A stretch of 64,000 bases of DNA, taken from positions 1 to 64,000 of the forward strand of contig CAMQWP010000005.1 of assembly GCA_947038565.1 (NCBI GenBank), in the 5' to 3' direction. Below the pieces are notes generated by a model. It saw only the letters and a list, made by a program, of their open reading frames with translations, ran no database searches and was not told where the DNA came from. Position numbers and translations under genes: made by a program. Positions 8,924 to 18,836 of the stretch are shown in pieces. This DNA comes from an uncultured Clostridia bacterium (GTDB taxonomy: Bacteria > Bacillota > Clostridia > Christensenellales > UBA3700). Numbering within the stretch: position 1 is the stretch's first letter; every line of letters begins with the position of its first letter.

Positions 8924-11262
8924 TCAATGTAGCTTTAGTAGGAAATCCTAACTCAGGTAAAACTACATTATTTAATGCTTTGACTGGATCTACAGCACAT
9001 GTAGGAAACTGGCCAGGTGTTACTGTAGATAAGAAAGAAGGCACATATAAAAAAGGTAAAGACCCAATAAATGTAATGGATTTGCCTGGTATATATTCTC
9101 TTTCTCCGTATACTCCAGAAGAAGTAATAGCTAGAAAGTATATTATAGATGATAAGCCTGATTGTATTATCAATATTGTTGACGCTACTAATCTAGAGCG
9201 TAATCTTTATCTGACAACACAAGTAATGGAGATAAATGTACCTATAGTCATTGCGCTTAACATGGTAGATGCAGTGGAGAGAAGTGGCGCAAGTATTGAT
9301 GCGGAGCAGTTAGAAGCGAAGATTGGATTACCTGTAGTAAGTATTTCGGCATTGAAAGGTAGAGGACTTCACGAGCTTATGGGTAGAGTCGCTGAAGTAG
9401 TCGAGACTAAACGCGAAGGATCTACAGTGCTAGCACATAGTGAACTTATACACTTGATAGGTGATGTAAACATAGCTTTGAAAGCGAAAGAAGTAGATAA
9501 CTCATTGTTCCATGCTATTAAATTAGTAGAACTAGATGAGCTTGAGGTGAAAGAGCATAGTGACTTAGTAGGGCTTGTAGATGCTTATAAAGGTACGATA
9601 AATGATGAAGTATTCGGTGGTGACTTTGAAGGAGTTGTAGCAGACTCTAGATATAGATATATCACTGCAAATTACTCATCGGCATACAAGCAGCCTAAGT
9701 TAATCACTAAGGTCAAAAAGAACAATAAGAAAACTGATGATACGCAAACTATCGTATCTCAGCCACTTAATAATAATCTTACTTTTTCTGATAAGATTGA
9801 CAGGGTTCTTACAAATCGATGGCTCGGTATACCTATTTTCTTGCTAATTTTATTCGGTATATTCCATATAACTTTCAGTGAGAATATATTATTCCTTGGC
9901 GGTATACCAGCAATTCGTGATTATGTGTCTGGTGCTGGTTCAGCATTTGAAGGCGTATTTATAAATGGCGGAGTGATGTCGATAGGTGTCATTATGCAAG
10001 GACTAATGGGAGTGTTGACCGACTCGATAGGCGGTTGGATTACATTAGGACTAGAAGCAGTATCATCTCCAGAATGGGTGGTTGGTCTATTAGTAGATGG
10101 CGTTTGGGGCGGAATAGGCGGAGTTCTATCATTCGTGCCACAAATATTATTACTATTCTTATTGTTCTCTATACTAGAGGATACTGGATACATGGCGAGA
10201 GTTGCTTTTATTCTAGATAGAATATTTAGAAGATTCGGCTTGTCAGGTAGAGCATTCATGCCTATGATTATGGGCTTTGGTTGCTCAATCCCAGCTATGA
10301 TCAATACTAGAACTCTTGCTGATGATAAAGAGCGTATCGCAACTCTTAGAGTTATACCTTTCTTTAGTTGTGGTGCTAAGTTGCCTATACTAACAGCAAT
10401 TTCTGGTGCAATAGCTATTACTTTTAATCTTCCAGGCACTGAATTTATCACTTATGGTATGTACCTTGTAGGAATGGCTACTGCACTTGTATCAGTGATA
10501 TTAATGCGTAATACTACACAAAAGGGTGAAAGTTCTCCGTTTATTATGGAGTTGCCTAATTATCATTGTCCTAAGGCAATGAGTCTAGTACTTTTGCTTT
10601 GGGATAAATTAAAGCATTATATCCAAAAAGCATTTACTATAATACTTGCGTCGTCAATCATTATATGGCTTATGACACACTTTAGCTGGTCATGGACATT
10701 CTTGCCAGATGGCGAGATAGATAGTAGTATCCTTGCTAATCTTGGTATGATTATTCAACCATTATTTACACCTTTAGGATTCGGCTCTCAACTTGGCGCG
10801 AATGGTTGGGTATTTGCAGTAGCTGCAATTACTGGACTTATCGCAAAAGAAAATGTAATATCTACATTTGCAGTACTTGCGGCAGTAGTATCAAGTGGTT
10901 TTGATGGTGCAAGTGTTGATGGAATACAAGAAGTATCTCAAATGATCGGTGCTACTGGTATTACGGTTGCTGGACTGATAGCATTTATAGTGTTCAACAT
11001 GACTACAATCCCTTGCTTTGCAGCAGTGGCTACCGCTAAAGCAGAACTAAGTGATAAAAAACAGTTTAACTGGACATTAGTATTCTGGATGGCAACATCT
11101 TATATAGTAGCAACTATGTTCTACCTTGTAGGTGAGTTTATATGGCCAGTAGCTATATTTATTGCACTTGCAATACTAATAGTAGGTGCGTTGGTGTTAA
11201 ATAATAAAGCTCCTAACTTTATCCCAAATATCTTAAGCAAGCTAAAGATCAGGAGGAAGTAA
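8920..11262 (+). CDS. feoB: Ferrous iron transport protein B
   Basis: GNPNSGKTTLFNALTG, DLPGIYSLSPYTPEE, FMPMIMGFGCSIPAMINTRTL and multiple TMs. Confidence 0.97.
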   Translation: MINVALVGNPNSGKTTLFNALTGSTAHVGNWPGVTVDKKEGTYKKGKDPINVMDLPGIYSLSPYTPEEVIARKYIIDDKPDCIINIVDATNLERNLYLTTQVMEINVPIVIALNMVDAVERSGASIDAEQLEAKIGLPVVSISALKGRGLHELMGRVAEVVETKREGSTVLAHSELIHLIGDVNIALKAKEVDNSLFHAIKLVELDELEVKEHSDLVGLVDAYKGTINDEVFGGDFEGVVADSRYRYITANYSSAYKQPKLITKVKKNNKKTDDTQTIVSQPLNNNLTFSDKIDRVLTNRWLGIPIFLLILFGIFHITFSENILFLGGIPAIRDYVSGAGSAFEGVFINGGVMSIGVIMQGLMGVLTDSIGGWITLGLEAVSSPEWVVGLLVDGVWGGIGGVLSFVPQILLLFLLFSILEDTGYMARVAFILDRIFRRFGLSGRAFMPMIMGFGCSIPAMINTRTLADDKERIATLRVIPFFSCGAKLPILTAISGAIAITFNLPGTEFITYGMYLVGMATALVSVILMRNTTQKGESSPFIMELPNYHCPKAMSLVLLLWDKLKHYIQKAFTIILASSIIIWLMTHFSWSWTFLPDGEIDSSILANLGMIIQPLFTPLGFGSQLGANGWVFAVAAITGLIAKENVISTFAVLAAVVSSGFDGASVDGIQEVSQMIGATGITVAGLIAFIVFNMTTIPCFAAVATAKAELSDKKQFNWTLVFWMATSYIVATMFYLVGEFIWPVAIFIALAILIVGALVLNNKAPNFIPNILSKLKIRRK

Positions 11263-11263
11263 T

Positions 11264-11563
11264 ATGAAAGCAATAGAAATAGTAGTGATAGTAGCAATTG
11301 CAATTATACTACTTGCAATTATCATAGGTGGATTTGTAAGACGGGCAAGAGCCAAGAAAAACGGAACTCCATCATGTGGATGTTGTGCAAGTTGTAGACA
11401 TGCATCTTCATGCAGTAGTTTAAATAGTGATGAAGCAACTGATAGTGATCTATCAATAGTAGAAGAAGGCAAAAAAGATATAGATAGCGATAATATTGCT
11501 AGCATATCTAATGAAAACATTATTGATATAGAGCCTGAAGAGGACTCTATAAAAAATAAATAA
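11264..11563 (+). CDS. FeoB-associated Cys-rich membrane protein
   Basis: One TM, then CGCCASCRHASSC; directly downstream of feoB. Confidence 0.8.
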   Translation: MKAIEIVVIVAIAIILLAIIIGGFVRRARAKKNGTPSCGCCASCRHASSCSSLNSDEATDSDLSIVEEGKKDIDSDNIASISNENIIDIEPEEDSIKNK

Positions 11564-11665
11564 CAACTGTAGTAATTAAGTAAAATATATTATTGGCTGA
11601 CAATGTTCAAAATATTGCAACCGCTATATATATTTAAATAAAACATATGCAAAGGGGGATAAATC

Positions 11666-12040
11666 ATGGCATTATTAGAGTCAGGAGAAATGTATCTAGA
11701 GACGATATATTTACTGAAAGAGAATAAACCAAACCTACATTCAGTCGATATAGTTGACAAGTTAGGATATTCTAAATCTAGTGTATCAAGAGCGGTAAAT
11801 CTACTACGAGAGCAAGGTTACCTTGCAATAGATGAGTCTGGAAAGATCGACTTTACACATACAGGAAAAGAACTAAGTAAAGAAATATATTCAAGGCACA
11901 ATTTACTTACTGAATTATTTATGAGGCTTGGAGTGTCTGCTGAAATTGCTGAAAACGACGCTTGTCGTGTTGAGCACGTTATAAGTAATGAGAGCATGGA
12001 CGCAATAAGAAAATATCTAGATAATAATGCAACTAACTAA
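11666..12040 (+). CDS. DtxR/MntR-family metal-dependent transcriptional regulator
   Basis: MALLESGEMYLETIYLLKEN..VDIVDKLGYSKSSVSRAVNLLREQGYL..RHNLLTELFMRLGV..DACRVEHVIS. Confidence 0.9.
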   Translation: MALLESGEMYLETIYLLKENKPNLHSVDIVDKLGYSKSSVSRAVNLLREQGYLAIDESGKIDFTHTGKELSKEIYSRHNLLTELFMRLGVSAEIAENDACRVEHVISNESMDAIRKYLDNNATN

Positions 12041-12055
12041 ATATGATTTTAATAC

Positions 12056-12088
12056 AAAAGCGGCTGATATTATCAGTCGCTTTTATTT
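12056..12088 (+). terminator. Intrinsic terminator
   Basis: AAAAGCGGCTGATA/TATCAGTCGCTTTT. Confidence 0.85.
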
Positions 12089-12300
12089 GTATAGTGTTAA
12101 TCTCTATAAGGTAAAATGTTAATTAACATATGCTATTAAATAAATAATATAATATACTGCAAATGATCACGCAACCATATTATCATATGTTATTAACTAT
12201 ATAAAGTGGGTGTTAATTAATGTGTTTAATGTAAAATATCATATGATATTAACTCATAAAAATCATAAAAAATATTTGTTTTTTATCTGTCAAAAACCTA

Positions 12301-12329
12301 TTGCAAAAGCATTGTATTAATGCTATAAT
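12301..12329 (+). promoter_or_regulatory. Promoter of 12392 ORF
   Basis: TTGCAA, 17-nt spacer, TATAAT. Confidence 0.6.
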
Positions 12330-12391
12330 ATCCACACAACAGAAATATAAATAAATATATCACATTGAATAATAAATTATAAAGAGAGGAT

Positions 12392-12664
12392 ATGATAATG
12401 ATTATTGAGAAAGTAAAAGTAAATGGTGGAGAGTTATCTGCTACTGAGGTAGAAAATTATGTAAATTATTTAGAGGAAAAGCATGGTAAAATCGTTGAGT
12501 TAACTATCAAACTAGATGGCGAATTTGTTGACCTTGCATTTGTTAAAGAAGTAGTTCCTTTCGAGAGAATTAGACGTATCACAGGTTATCTTGTAGGTAC
12601 TATGGATAAATGGAATAACGCAAAGTCTTCAGAAGAAGCTGATCGCGTACATCATTCATTATAA
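12392..12664 (+). CDS. Small protein resembling the C-terminal (glycyl-radical) tail of anaerobic ribonucleotide reductase NrdD
   Basis: ERIRRITGYLVGTMDKWNNAKSSEEADRVHH resembles the NrdD tail (RRVCGYLG...FNAGKQEEVKRRVKH). No cysteines; only about 90 aa. Confidence 0.6.
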   Translation: MIMIIEKVKVNGGELSATEVENYVNYLEEKHGKIVELTIKLDGEFVDLAFVKEVVPFERIRRITGYLVGTMDKWNNAKSSEEADRVHHSL

Positions 12665-12823
12665 GATAGAACCCTATATTATATCTTATTAAGCATATTT
12701 TGCCCACTGGTAATGCAGATTATTCAGTGGGTAATTGCTTATTAATTTATACTTTTAATTTACTAATTTGCGCATTATAGTAAAAATTGTTGACAATAGT
12801 AAAATAAGTGCTATAATAATAAT

Positions 12824-13159
12824 ATGATTAAACTATACAATAAACTGGTAAGAGATAACGTGCCAAGCATAATAGAGGCGTCAGGCAAGAAATGCAGAAC
12901 CGAGATCATGGATGAAGAGCAATACATGACTAAACTTGTAGAGAAACTTCATGAAGAATTAGGTGAGTTTGAAACACAGTTTGATGCATTTAATGATGAG
13001 GAAGCGATAAAAGAGCTTGCTGATCTTACTGATGTTATAATGGCTATAATATCTAGTATTGGAGTGTCGGACGAGGCATTTGAGAGGATAAGAAATGCTA
13101 AAAAGACTTTAAATGGTGGGTTTGATAATAAAATACTACTTTTAGAGGTGACTGATTAG
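12824..13159 (+). CDS. MazG-like / phosphoribosyl-ATP pyrophosphohydrolase-like nucleotide pyrophosphatase
   Basis: YNKLVRDNVPSIIEASGKKC..LHEELGEF..EAIKELADLTDVIMAI. Confidence 0.75.
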   Translation: MIKLYNKLVRDNVPSIIEASGKKCRTEIMDEEQYMTKLVEKLHEELGEFETQFDAFNDEEAIKELADLTDVIMAIISSIGVSDEAFERIRNAKKTLNGGFDNKILLLEVTD

Positions 13160-13297
13160 CTACTTTGATATATCGTATTACGTCAATATATTAGCATATA
13201 TTTTAGTTTAAATAATTATATAACAATTTGTTGATATAAATCGTTATAAGTTGTAAATAATCTAGGCGATAAGTCTAGATATATTTTATAAAGGTAC

Positions 13298-13319
13298 CTA
13301 CCCTACGGGGGTGGGGTAG
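13298..13319 (+). promoter_or_regulatory. Probable CsoR operator
   Basis: CTACCCTAC-GGGG-GTGGGGTAG, 9-bp G/C-rich inverted repeat resembling TACCC..GGGGGTA CsoR sites, directly upstream of copA and abutting its SD. Confidence 0.75.
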
Positions 13320-13330
13320 AGGAGGTGTAT

Positions 13331-15937
13331 GTGAAAAAGATTAAATTTAACGTGCAAGGTATGACATGTAGTGCATGTTCAGCACATATTACGAAAGCTA
13401 TAAGCCGAATGAATGGAGTGGCGGAGGTAAATGTCATGCTACTTACAAACATAATGTTTGTAGAGTTCGATGAGGCTATTACAAGCGTGCAGGACATACT
13501 AAATAATGTAAAAAAAGCGGGTTTTACTGCAACGTTAGCAGGTAAAAGTAGTCAGGTCAAGGCTGATAAAGAAGATATCAAAAAAAACTTATCTGCTGAC
13601 GCTCACGCTATGAGAGTAAGGCTTATTGTTTCATTCGGGTTCTTAATACCGCTAATGTATATTGCTATGGGCGGTATGATAGGCTTACCTATTCCGTTTT
13701 TCTTTAAAGGAACTGATTACGCGGTAATATTTGCATTTACGCAGTTCTTGCTAGCATTGCCAGTAGTGATAGTCAATAGAAAGTATTATATAGTAGGGTT
13801 TAAAAACTTAATTAAGATGCGACCTAATATGGATACACTTATCGCAGTAGGTTCGGGTGCGTCATTAATTTATGGCGTGATAGCTATATTCATTATGAGC
13901 TACGGTATGGCGGTAAATGATACCAGTCTAATAATGATGTATATGCATGACCTGTATTTTGAAACGGCAGTGATGATATTAGCACTTGTTACGCTTGGTA
14001 AGTTTTTGGAGAATATTTCAAAGGGAAAAACTACGCTAGCTATAGAAAAATTGATCGGTCTTGCTCCTAAAACCGCTTTATTAATAGTAGGTAATGAGGA
14101 GAAAGAAATAGACAGTGCTATGATAAAAGTGGGTGATATCTTGCTGATCAAGCCAGGTGCTACGGTGCCTGTTGATGGTGTAGTGATAGAAGGAGCTTCG
14201 TCAGTTGATGAGTCTGCTCTTACGGGTGAAAGCATGCCTGTAGAAAAATACACCGATAGCAGTGTTATGTCAGCCACTATTAATGGCAATGGTATGATGA
14301 AAATAAGAGCTACTAAGGTAGGTGATGATAGTACTCTTGCGAGGATCATAAAATTGGTAGAGGAAGCTAGTAATAGCAAAGCTCCAATAGCAAAATTAGC
14401 TGATAAAGTCAGTGGTATATTCGTTCCAGTAGTGATGACTATATCCCTTGTGTCATTCATACTATGGCTTACCGTCGGTAGTGCAACTATAAATTTTGCA
14501 CTTAGTATAGCTATTGCTGTGCTTGTAATATCATGCCCTTGTGCATTGGGACTCGCTACTCCAGTTGCGATTATGGTAGGTACGGGAGTTGGTGCATCAA
14601 ATGGTATTCTTATAAAATCAGGAGACTCGTTACAGCTAGCACATAAAGTAAATACTGTCGTATTAGATAAGACGGGGACAATTACTGAAGGCAAGCCAAA
14701 AGTTACTGATGTCTTGGCTGTAGATGATTATGATAGTAATATACTTCTAAGAATAGCTACGGCGCTAGAGCAATACTCAGAGCATCCTTTAGCTAGTGCT
14801 ATAATGAGCTATGCTGAGGATAATAATATCATAAAAGTATCAGCAGAGAACTTTAAAAGCACTACAGGAAAAGGTGTACAAGGCGAGATAGACGGGGAAG
14901 TATATTATGCGGGAAATATTAGCCTTATGAAAAGTATTAGCATAGATACAGCATGGGCGGATAATAATGCAAGTAAATTTGCAGTTGAAGGTAAAACGCC
15001 TCTTATATTTGCAAGTGATAGACGTGTTCTCGGAATAATTGCCGTTGCTGATAACATCAAAGCGAGTAGTAAAAATGCTATAGATAAACTTAAAAGCATG
15101 GGGCTTGAAGTAATAATGCTTACGGGTGATAATAAAGTTACTGCGGAGGCAATAGCAGATCAAATCAATGCGGATAGAGTGATATCGGAAGTGTTGCCAG
15201 CAGACAAAGAAGCAGTAATAAGAGAGTTGCAAAGAGAAGGCAAGGTTGTTGCTATGGTGGGTGATGGTGTAAATGACGCACCAGCATTAGCAAGAGCGGA
15301 TGTAGGTATTGCGATCGGTTCGGGTATGGATATTGCTATAGAGTCGAGTGATATAGTCTTAATGAAAAGTGACTTGATAGATGTAGCAAACGCAATAAAA
15401 TTATCTAAAAAAGTTATAATAAATATTAAAGAAAACTTGTTTTGGGCGTTTATATATAACATCATAGGCATACCTATTGCGGCGGGTGCATTATATTCTC
15501 TAGGCGGTTTTAAACTTGATCCAATGATCGGTGCTGCGGCTATGAGTCTTAGCTCGGTTTGTGTAGTCCTTAACGCATTGCGACTAAAGTTATTTAAGCC
15601 GTACTATTCTATCCATGATAAGCTGTATAATGATACAAAAGTAGATACGGCAAATAAAAACCATAATGAAAATGACAATCACAATGAAAATAATCATACA
15701 ATTATTATAAATTCGGAGGAATCAAACATGAAAAAAATATATATAGAAGGCATGATGTGTGGACACTGTGCGGGCGTAGTAGAAAAAACATTAACAGCAA
15801 TGGGAAATGTGCAAGTAACGATTAACCTTGAAGAAAAACATGCGATAATAAACGGTGATGAAGTATCAAATGAGGTTATAACAGATGAAATAAACAATGC
15901 TGGCTATAAGGTACTAAATATAGAGGAGATAAAATAA
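13331..15937 (+). CDS. copA: Copper-translocating P1B-type ATPase with N- and C-terminal HMA domains
   Basis: GMTCSACSAHI (HMA), CPCALGLATP, DKTGTITEGKP, GDGVNDAPALARADVGIAIGSG; C-terminal GMMCGHCAGVVEKTL. GTG start with gaggagg SD. Confidence 0.93.
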   Translation: MKKIKFNVQGMTCSACSAHITKAISRMNGVAEVNVMLLTNIMFVEFDEAITSVQDILNNVKKAGFTATLAGKSSQVKADKEDIKKNLSADAHAMRVRLIVSFGFLIPLMYIAMGGMIGLPIPFFFKGTDYAVIFAFTQFLLALPVVIVNRKYYIVGFKNLIKMRPNMDTLIAVGSGASLIYGVIAIFIMSYGMAVNDTSLIMMYMHDLYFETAVMILALVTLGKFLENISKGKTTLAIEKLIGLAPKTALLIVGNEEKEIDSAMIKVGDILLIKPGATVPVDGVVIEGASSVDESALTGESMPVEKYTDSSVMSATINGNGMMKIRATKVGDDSTLARIIKLVEEASNSKAPIAKLADKVSGIFVPVVMTISLVSFILWLTVGSATINFALSIAIAVLVISCPCALGLATPVAIMVGTGVGASNGILIKSGDSLQLAHKVNTVVLDKTGTITEGKPKVTDVLAVDDYDSNILLRIATALEQYSEHPLASAIMSYAEDNNIIKVSAENFKSTTGKGVQGEIDGEVYYAGNISLMKSISIDTAWADNNASKFAVEGKTPLIFASDRRVLGIIAVADNIKASSKNAIDKLKSMGLEVIMLTGDNKVTAEAIADQINADRVISEVLPADKEAVIRELQREGKVVAMVGDGVNDAPALARADVGIAIGSGMDIAIESSDIVLMKSDLIDVANAIKLSKKVIINIKENLFWAFIYNIIGIPIAAGALYSLGGFKLDPMIGAAAMSLSSVCVVLNALRLKLFKPYYSIHDKLYNDTKVDTANKNHNENDNHNENNHTIIINSEESNMKKIYIEGMMCGHCAGVVEKTLTAMGNVQVTINLEEKHAIINGDEVSNEVITDEINNAGYKVLNIEEIK
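15728..15937 (+). CDS. Possible internally initiated CopZ-like copper chaperone (in frame within copA)
   Basis: GGAGG (15715-15719) 8 nt before an in-frame ATG (15728); encodes MKKIYIEGMMCGHCAGVVEKTLTAMG..., a complete 69-aa HMA domain. Confidence 0.5.
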   Translation: MKKIYIEGMMCGHCAGVVEKTLTAMGNVQVTINLEEKHAIINGDEVSNEVITDEINNAGYKVLNIEEIK

Positions 15938-16200
15938 TGATCTCAAATAAAGAAAGTGTTACGCAATTACTAAAGACTGCAAGGGGGCAGATAGATGGGA
16001 TCATGAAAATGATCGAAGATGGTCGATACTGCTTAGATGTATCGAGTCAATTACTAGCAACCAGTGCGATACTAAAAAGTGCTAACATGAAAGTAATCGA
16101 AGGGCATATGTCTACTTGCGTGAAGCAGGCATTCGAGTCGGGGAATATGGACGAAAAAATCCATGAGATCATGGTGCTGATTGGAAAAATGAGCAAGTGA
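15937..16200 (+). CDS. csoR: CsoR-family copper-sensing repressor
   Basis: KTARGQIDGIMKMIEDGRYCLDVSSQLLATSAILKSANMKVIEGHMSTCV: Cys/His/Cys ligand pattern of the DUF156/CsoR family. Confidence 0.88.
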   Translation: MISNKESVTQLLKTARGQIDGIMKMIEDGRYCLDVSSQLLATSAILKSANMKVIEGHMSTCVKQAFESGNMDEKIHEIMVLIGKMSK

Positions 16201-16225
16201 CAACTAGATAATAAATAGATAATAA

Positions 16226-16282
16226 TAAAAGAGTGTATACTTATTTGGGTTCACATCAAAATAGCGTACACTCTTTTATGTA
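16226..16282 (+). terminator. Intrinsic terminator after csoR
   Basis: TAAAAGAGTGTA...TACACTCTTTTA. Confidence 0.7.
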
Positions 16283-16682
16283 CGACAATAAACATGATTA
16301 TTTGCCTTAACATAATAACCAGAATCTGCATAAAATATAATAGCGAACTCGTTAGAAGTCTATAACATTTACAAAAGATCAGATTATTAATAGTATAAAC
16401 TATAAATCATAAGGTGCCGCTATAGTAGTGATTAATGAGAAGTCAACTAATAACAAACAAAATAGGTGTTTTAGGCTTTAAGAAAATACTCATGAACGCA
16501 ACTTAGCATAAAAGCATATTATAATAATGTGGTCATAAATAATGAATGCAGCTAACTACCTTTAAATAGTTGGTATTTGTATTTATCCAACAGTGATTAT
16601 AGATTTTATATGTTCCACTATAAATATCAAGACGCATACAAGCGTCAAAATAATAAAAACAAGACTTAGGAGGACATTAATT

Positions 16683-16979
16683 ATGTCAATGCCAGTAATC
16701 GTAGCAAGTAGTACAACTCGTTGTCAAGCTATTACAGATATAATCCAATCAGTTGCATTAGAGCAAACTGGTTTATCACACATTTTAAACGCTGAGGGCG
16801 AGAAGATTCAAGCTGTCATAGCTTTAGAGGGAGTAACCGCAGCAGAGATGTTAGCAGTAAATAAATCAGTTAAGAGTATGGTAAATACTATTTCACAGTT
16901 AGAGATGATACTTCAAAGCAAGTTAGGTTTATTTGAAGACTGCTTATGCTTATGTGAACCAGAAGTCCCAGTGATTTAA
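16683..16979 (+). CDS. Small conserved protein with ALEQTGLSHILNAEGEKIQ motif, function unknown
   Basis: ATG after taggagg SD; 98 aa, mostly helical. Confidence 0.6.
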   Translation: MSMPVIVASSTTRCQAITDIIQSVALEQTGLSHILNAEGEKIQAVIALEGVTAAEMLAVNKSVKSMVNTISQLEMILQSKLGLFEDCLCLCEPEVPVI

Positions 16980-17025
16980 TCAAAATACTATAAGAAGAAA
17001 ACTATTAAAGTACTACGTAATATAT

Positions 17026-17063
17026 AACACTTCTTGAGCTCATGGCTTAAGGGGTGTTATTTT
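17026..17063 (+). terminator. Intrinsic terminator
   Basis: AACACTTCTTGAGC-tcatg-GCTTAAGGGGTGTT then T-rich. Confidence 0.75.
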
Positions 17064-17119
17064 ATGATTAATTAGTAGGAATTTAGAATAAAAACATATT
17101 AAATGAGCATTATAATAGT

Positions 17120-17368
17120 ATGAAAGATATTAAAACAACATTATCAAAAGAAAGAACAATACTCGCTGGAACAAGGACGCTGCTATCATATATTAGAACT
17201 TCACTAGTTTGTATTTCGGTAGCATTTGCATTTATAAAGTTAGATAAAAATAATCCTATAGACTGGCTTACTATAACTTTATTTGTATTTGCAGGCATAT
17301 TTTTTGCGTTAGGAACGATACAGTATTTACTTGTGCGTTATAAAGTGCGTAAGATATCAGACGAATAG
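17120..17368 (+). CDS. DUF202/YidH-family small membrane protein
   Basis: KERTILAGTRTLLSYIRTSLVCISVAFAFIKL plus second TM. Confidence 0.7.
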   Translation: MKDIKTTLSKERTILAGTRTLLSYIRTSLVCISVAFAFIKLDKNNPIDWLTITLFVFAGIFFALGTIQYLLVRYKVRKISDE

Positions 17369-17594
17369 ACTATTATATTATAAGATAGTATCGCATTTAC
17401 TCTCAATGTAAATTATAAATTATGTTTAAAACACCTATTGAATTAATAGTTTATATGTGTTATAATATATCTAGCATAATAAATAATTGATATCCTAGTT
17501 GAGTTGTCGTTTCGATCGAATAAATCATTTTTTTGATCGTAGGTATTAAATGAATGATATTGAATATAAAAATAATAATTATTTGGAGGGAAAT

Positions 17595-18770
17595 ATGGGA
17601 AGATTTACGTTGCCTAGAGATTTGTATCATGGTAAAGGCAGTATTGATGCATTAAAAGATATCGTAGGCTCAAAAGTGTTTGTAGTAGTTGGCGGTGGAA
17701 GTATGAAGAGATTCGGATTCTTAGATAAGGTTATAAACAACCTTAAAGAAACCGGTATGGAATTAATGCTATTTGAAGGTGTAGAGTCTGATCCTTCTGT
17801 TACTACAGTAAGAAGAGGCGCTAAGGAAATGGAAAAATTCCAGCCTGACTGGATCGTTGCTTTAGGCGGCGGATCTCCGATCGATGCGGCGAAAGCAATG
17901 TGGGCATTCTATGAGTATCCAGACGCAAAATTTGAAGATTTATGTATTCCGTTTAACTTTCCTTTACTTAGGACAAAAGCTAAATTTATTGCAATACCGT
18001 CTACTTCTGGTACTGCTACTGAGGTGACAGCGTTTGCAGTAATTACTGATTATGAAAAGGGTATTAAGTATCCTCTAGCTGACTTCAATATCACTCCTGA
18101 TATCGCTATCGTTGATAGTGATCTTGCTGAGACTATGCCTCCGAAACTAGTAGCACATACTGGTATGGATGCCTTAACTCATGCTATTGAGGCGTATGTG
18201 TCACTATTTAGTTGCGACTATACTGATCCACTTGCTTTGCATGCTATCAAGATGACTTGCGAGTATTTGGATCCGTCTTACCATGGCGACATGGAGGCTA
18301 GAGAAAGAATGCACAATGCTCAGTGTCTAGCTGGTATGGCGTTCTCTAATGCACTTTTAGGCATAGTTCACTCTATGGCACACAAGACTGGTGCTGCTTA
18401 TAGTGGTGGTCATATAGTTCATGGCTGTGCTAATGCAATGTATTTGCCGAAGGTTATTAGTTACAATGCTGTTGATGAACGTGCAAATAAAAGATATTGT
18501 GAGATTGCTCAGTTTATAGGACTTGAGCCATCAGTAGACGCTTTGATCAATCACATTAATGAAATGAACAAATCTTTCGGGATTCCTTCATCTATTAAAG
18601 ATTATGAGGGCGGTATTGTGGGAGAGGCTGAGTTCTTAGAAAAATTGAGTTTAGTGGCAGATTTAGCTGTCGGCGATGCTTGTACAATTTCTAATCCACG
18701 ACCTATAACTAATGATGTTATGGAAAAACTTTTGAAGTGTTGTTACTACGATACTAAAGTGGATTTTTGA
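17595..18770 (+). CDS. Iron-containing alcohol dehydrogenase
   Basis: GGGSPIDAAKAMW, IPSTSGTATEVTAFAVIT, TGMDALTHAIEAY, GIVHSMAHKTGAAY..HGCANA; ATG after ggaggg SD. Confidence 0.92.
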   Translation: MGRFTLPRDLYHGKGSIDALKDIVGSKVFVVVGGGSMKRFGFLDKVINNLKETGMELMLFEGVESDPSVTTVRRGAKEMEKFQPDWIVALGGGSPIDAAKAMWAFYEYPDAKFEDLCIPFNFPLLRTKAKFIAIPSTSGTATEVTAFAVITDYEKGIKYPLADFNITPDIAIVDSDLAETMPPKLVAHTGMDALTHAIEAYVSLFSCDYTDPLALHAIKMTCEYLDPSYHGDMEARERMHNAQCLAGMAFSNALLGIVHSMAHKTGAAYSGGHIVHGCANAMYLPKVISYNAVDERANKRYCEIAQFIGLEPSVDALINHINEMNKSFGIPSSIKDYEGGIVGEAEFLEKLSLVADLAVGDACTISNPRPITNDVMEKLLKCCYYDTKVDF

Positions 18771-18794
18771 TAAATAGAATATAATAAATATGAT

Positions 18795-18836
18795 AATAGA
18801 CACCTATGCAATAGCAAAGGTGTCTATTCGTTTTTA
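18795..18836 (+). terminator. Intrinsic terminator
   Basis: AATAGACACCT...AGGTGTCTATT then T-rich. Confidence 0.8.

Noticed and set aside
13900-14694. 264-aa minus-strand ORF opposite copA
   Set aside because: Low-complexity hydrophobic/Ser/Thr-rich shadow of a well-supported CDS; no SD or motifs.
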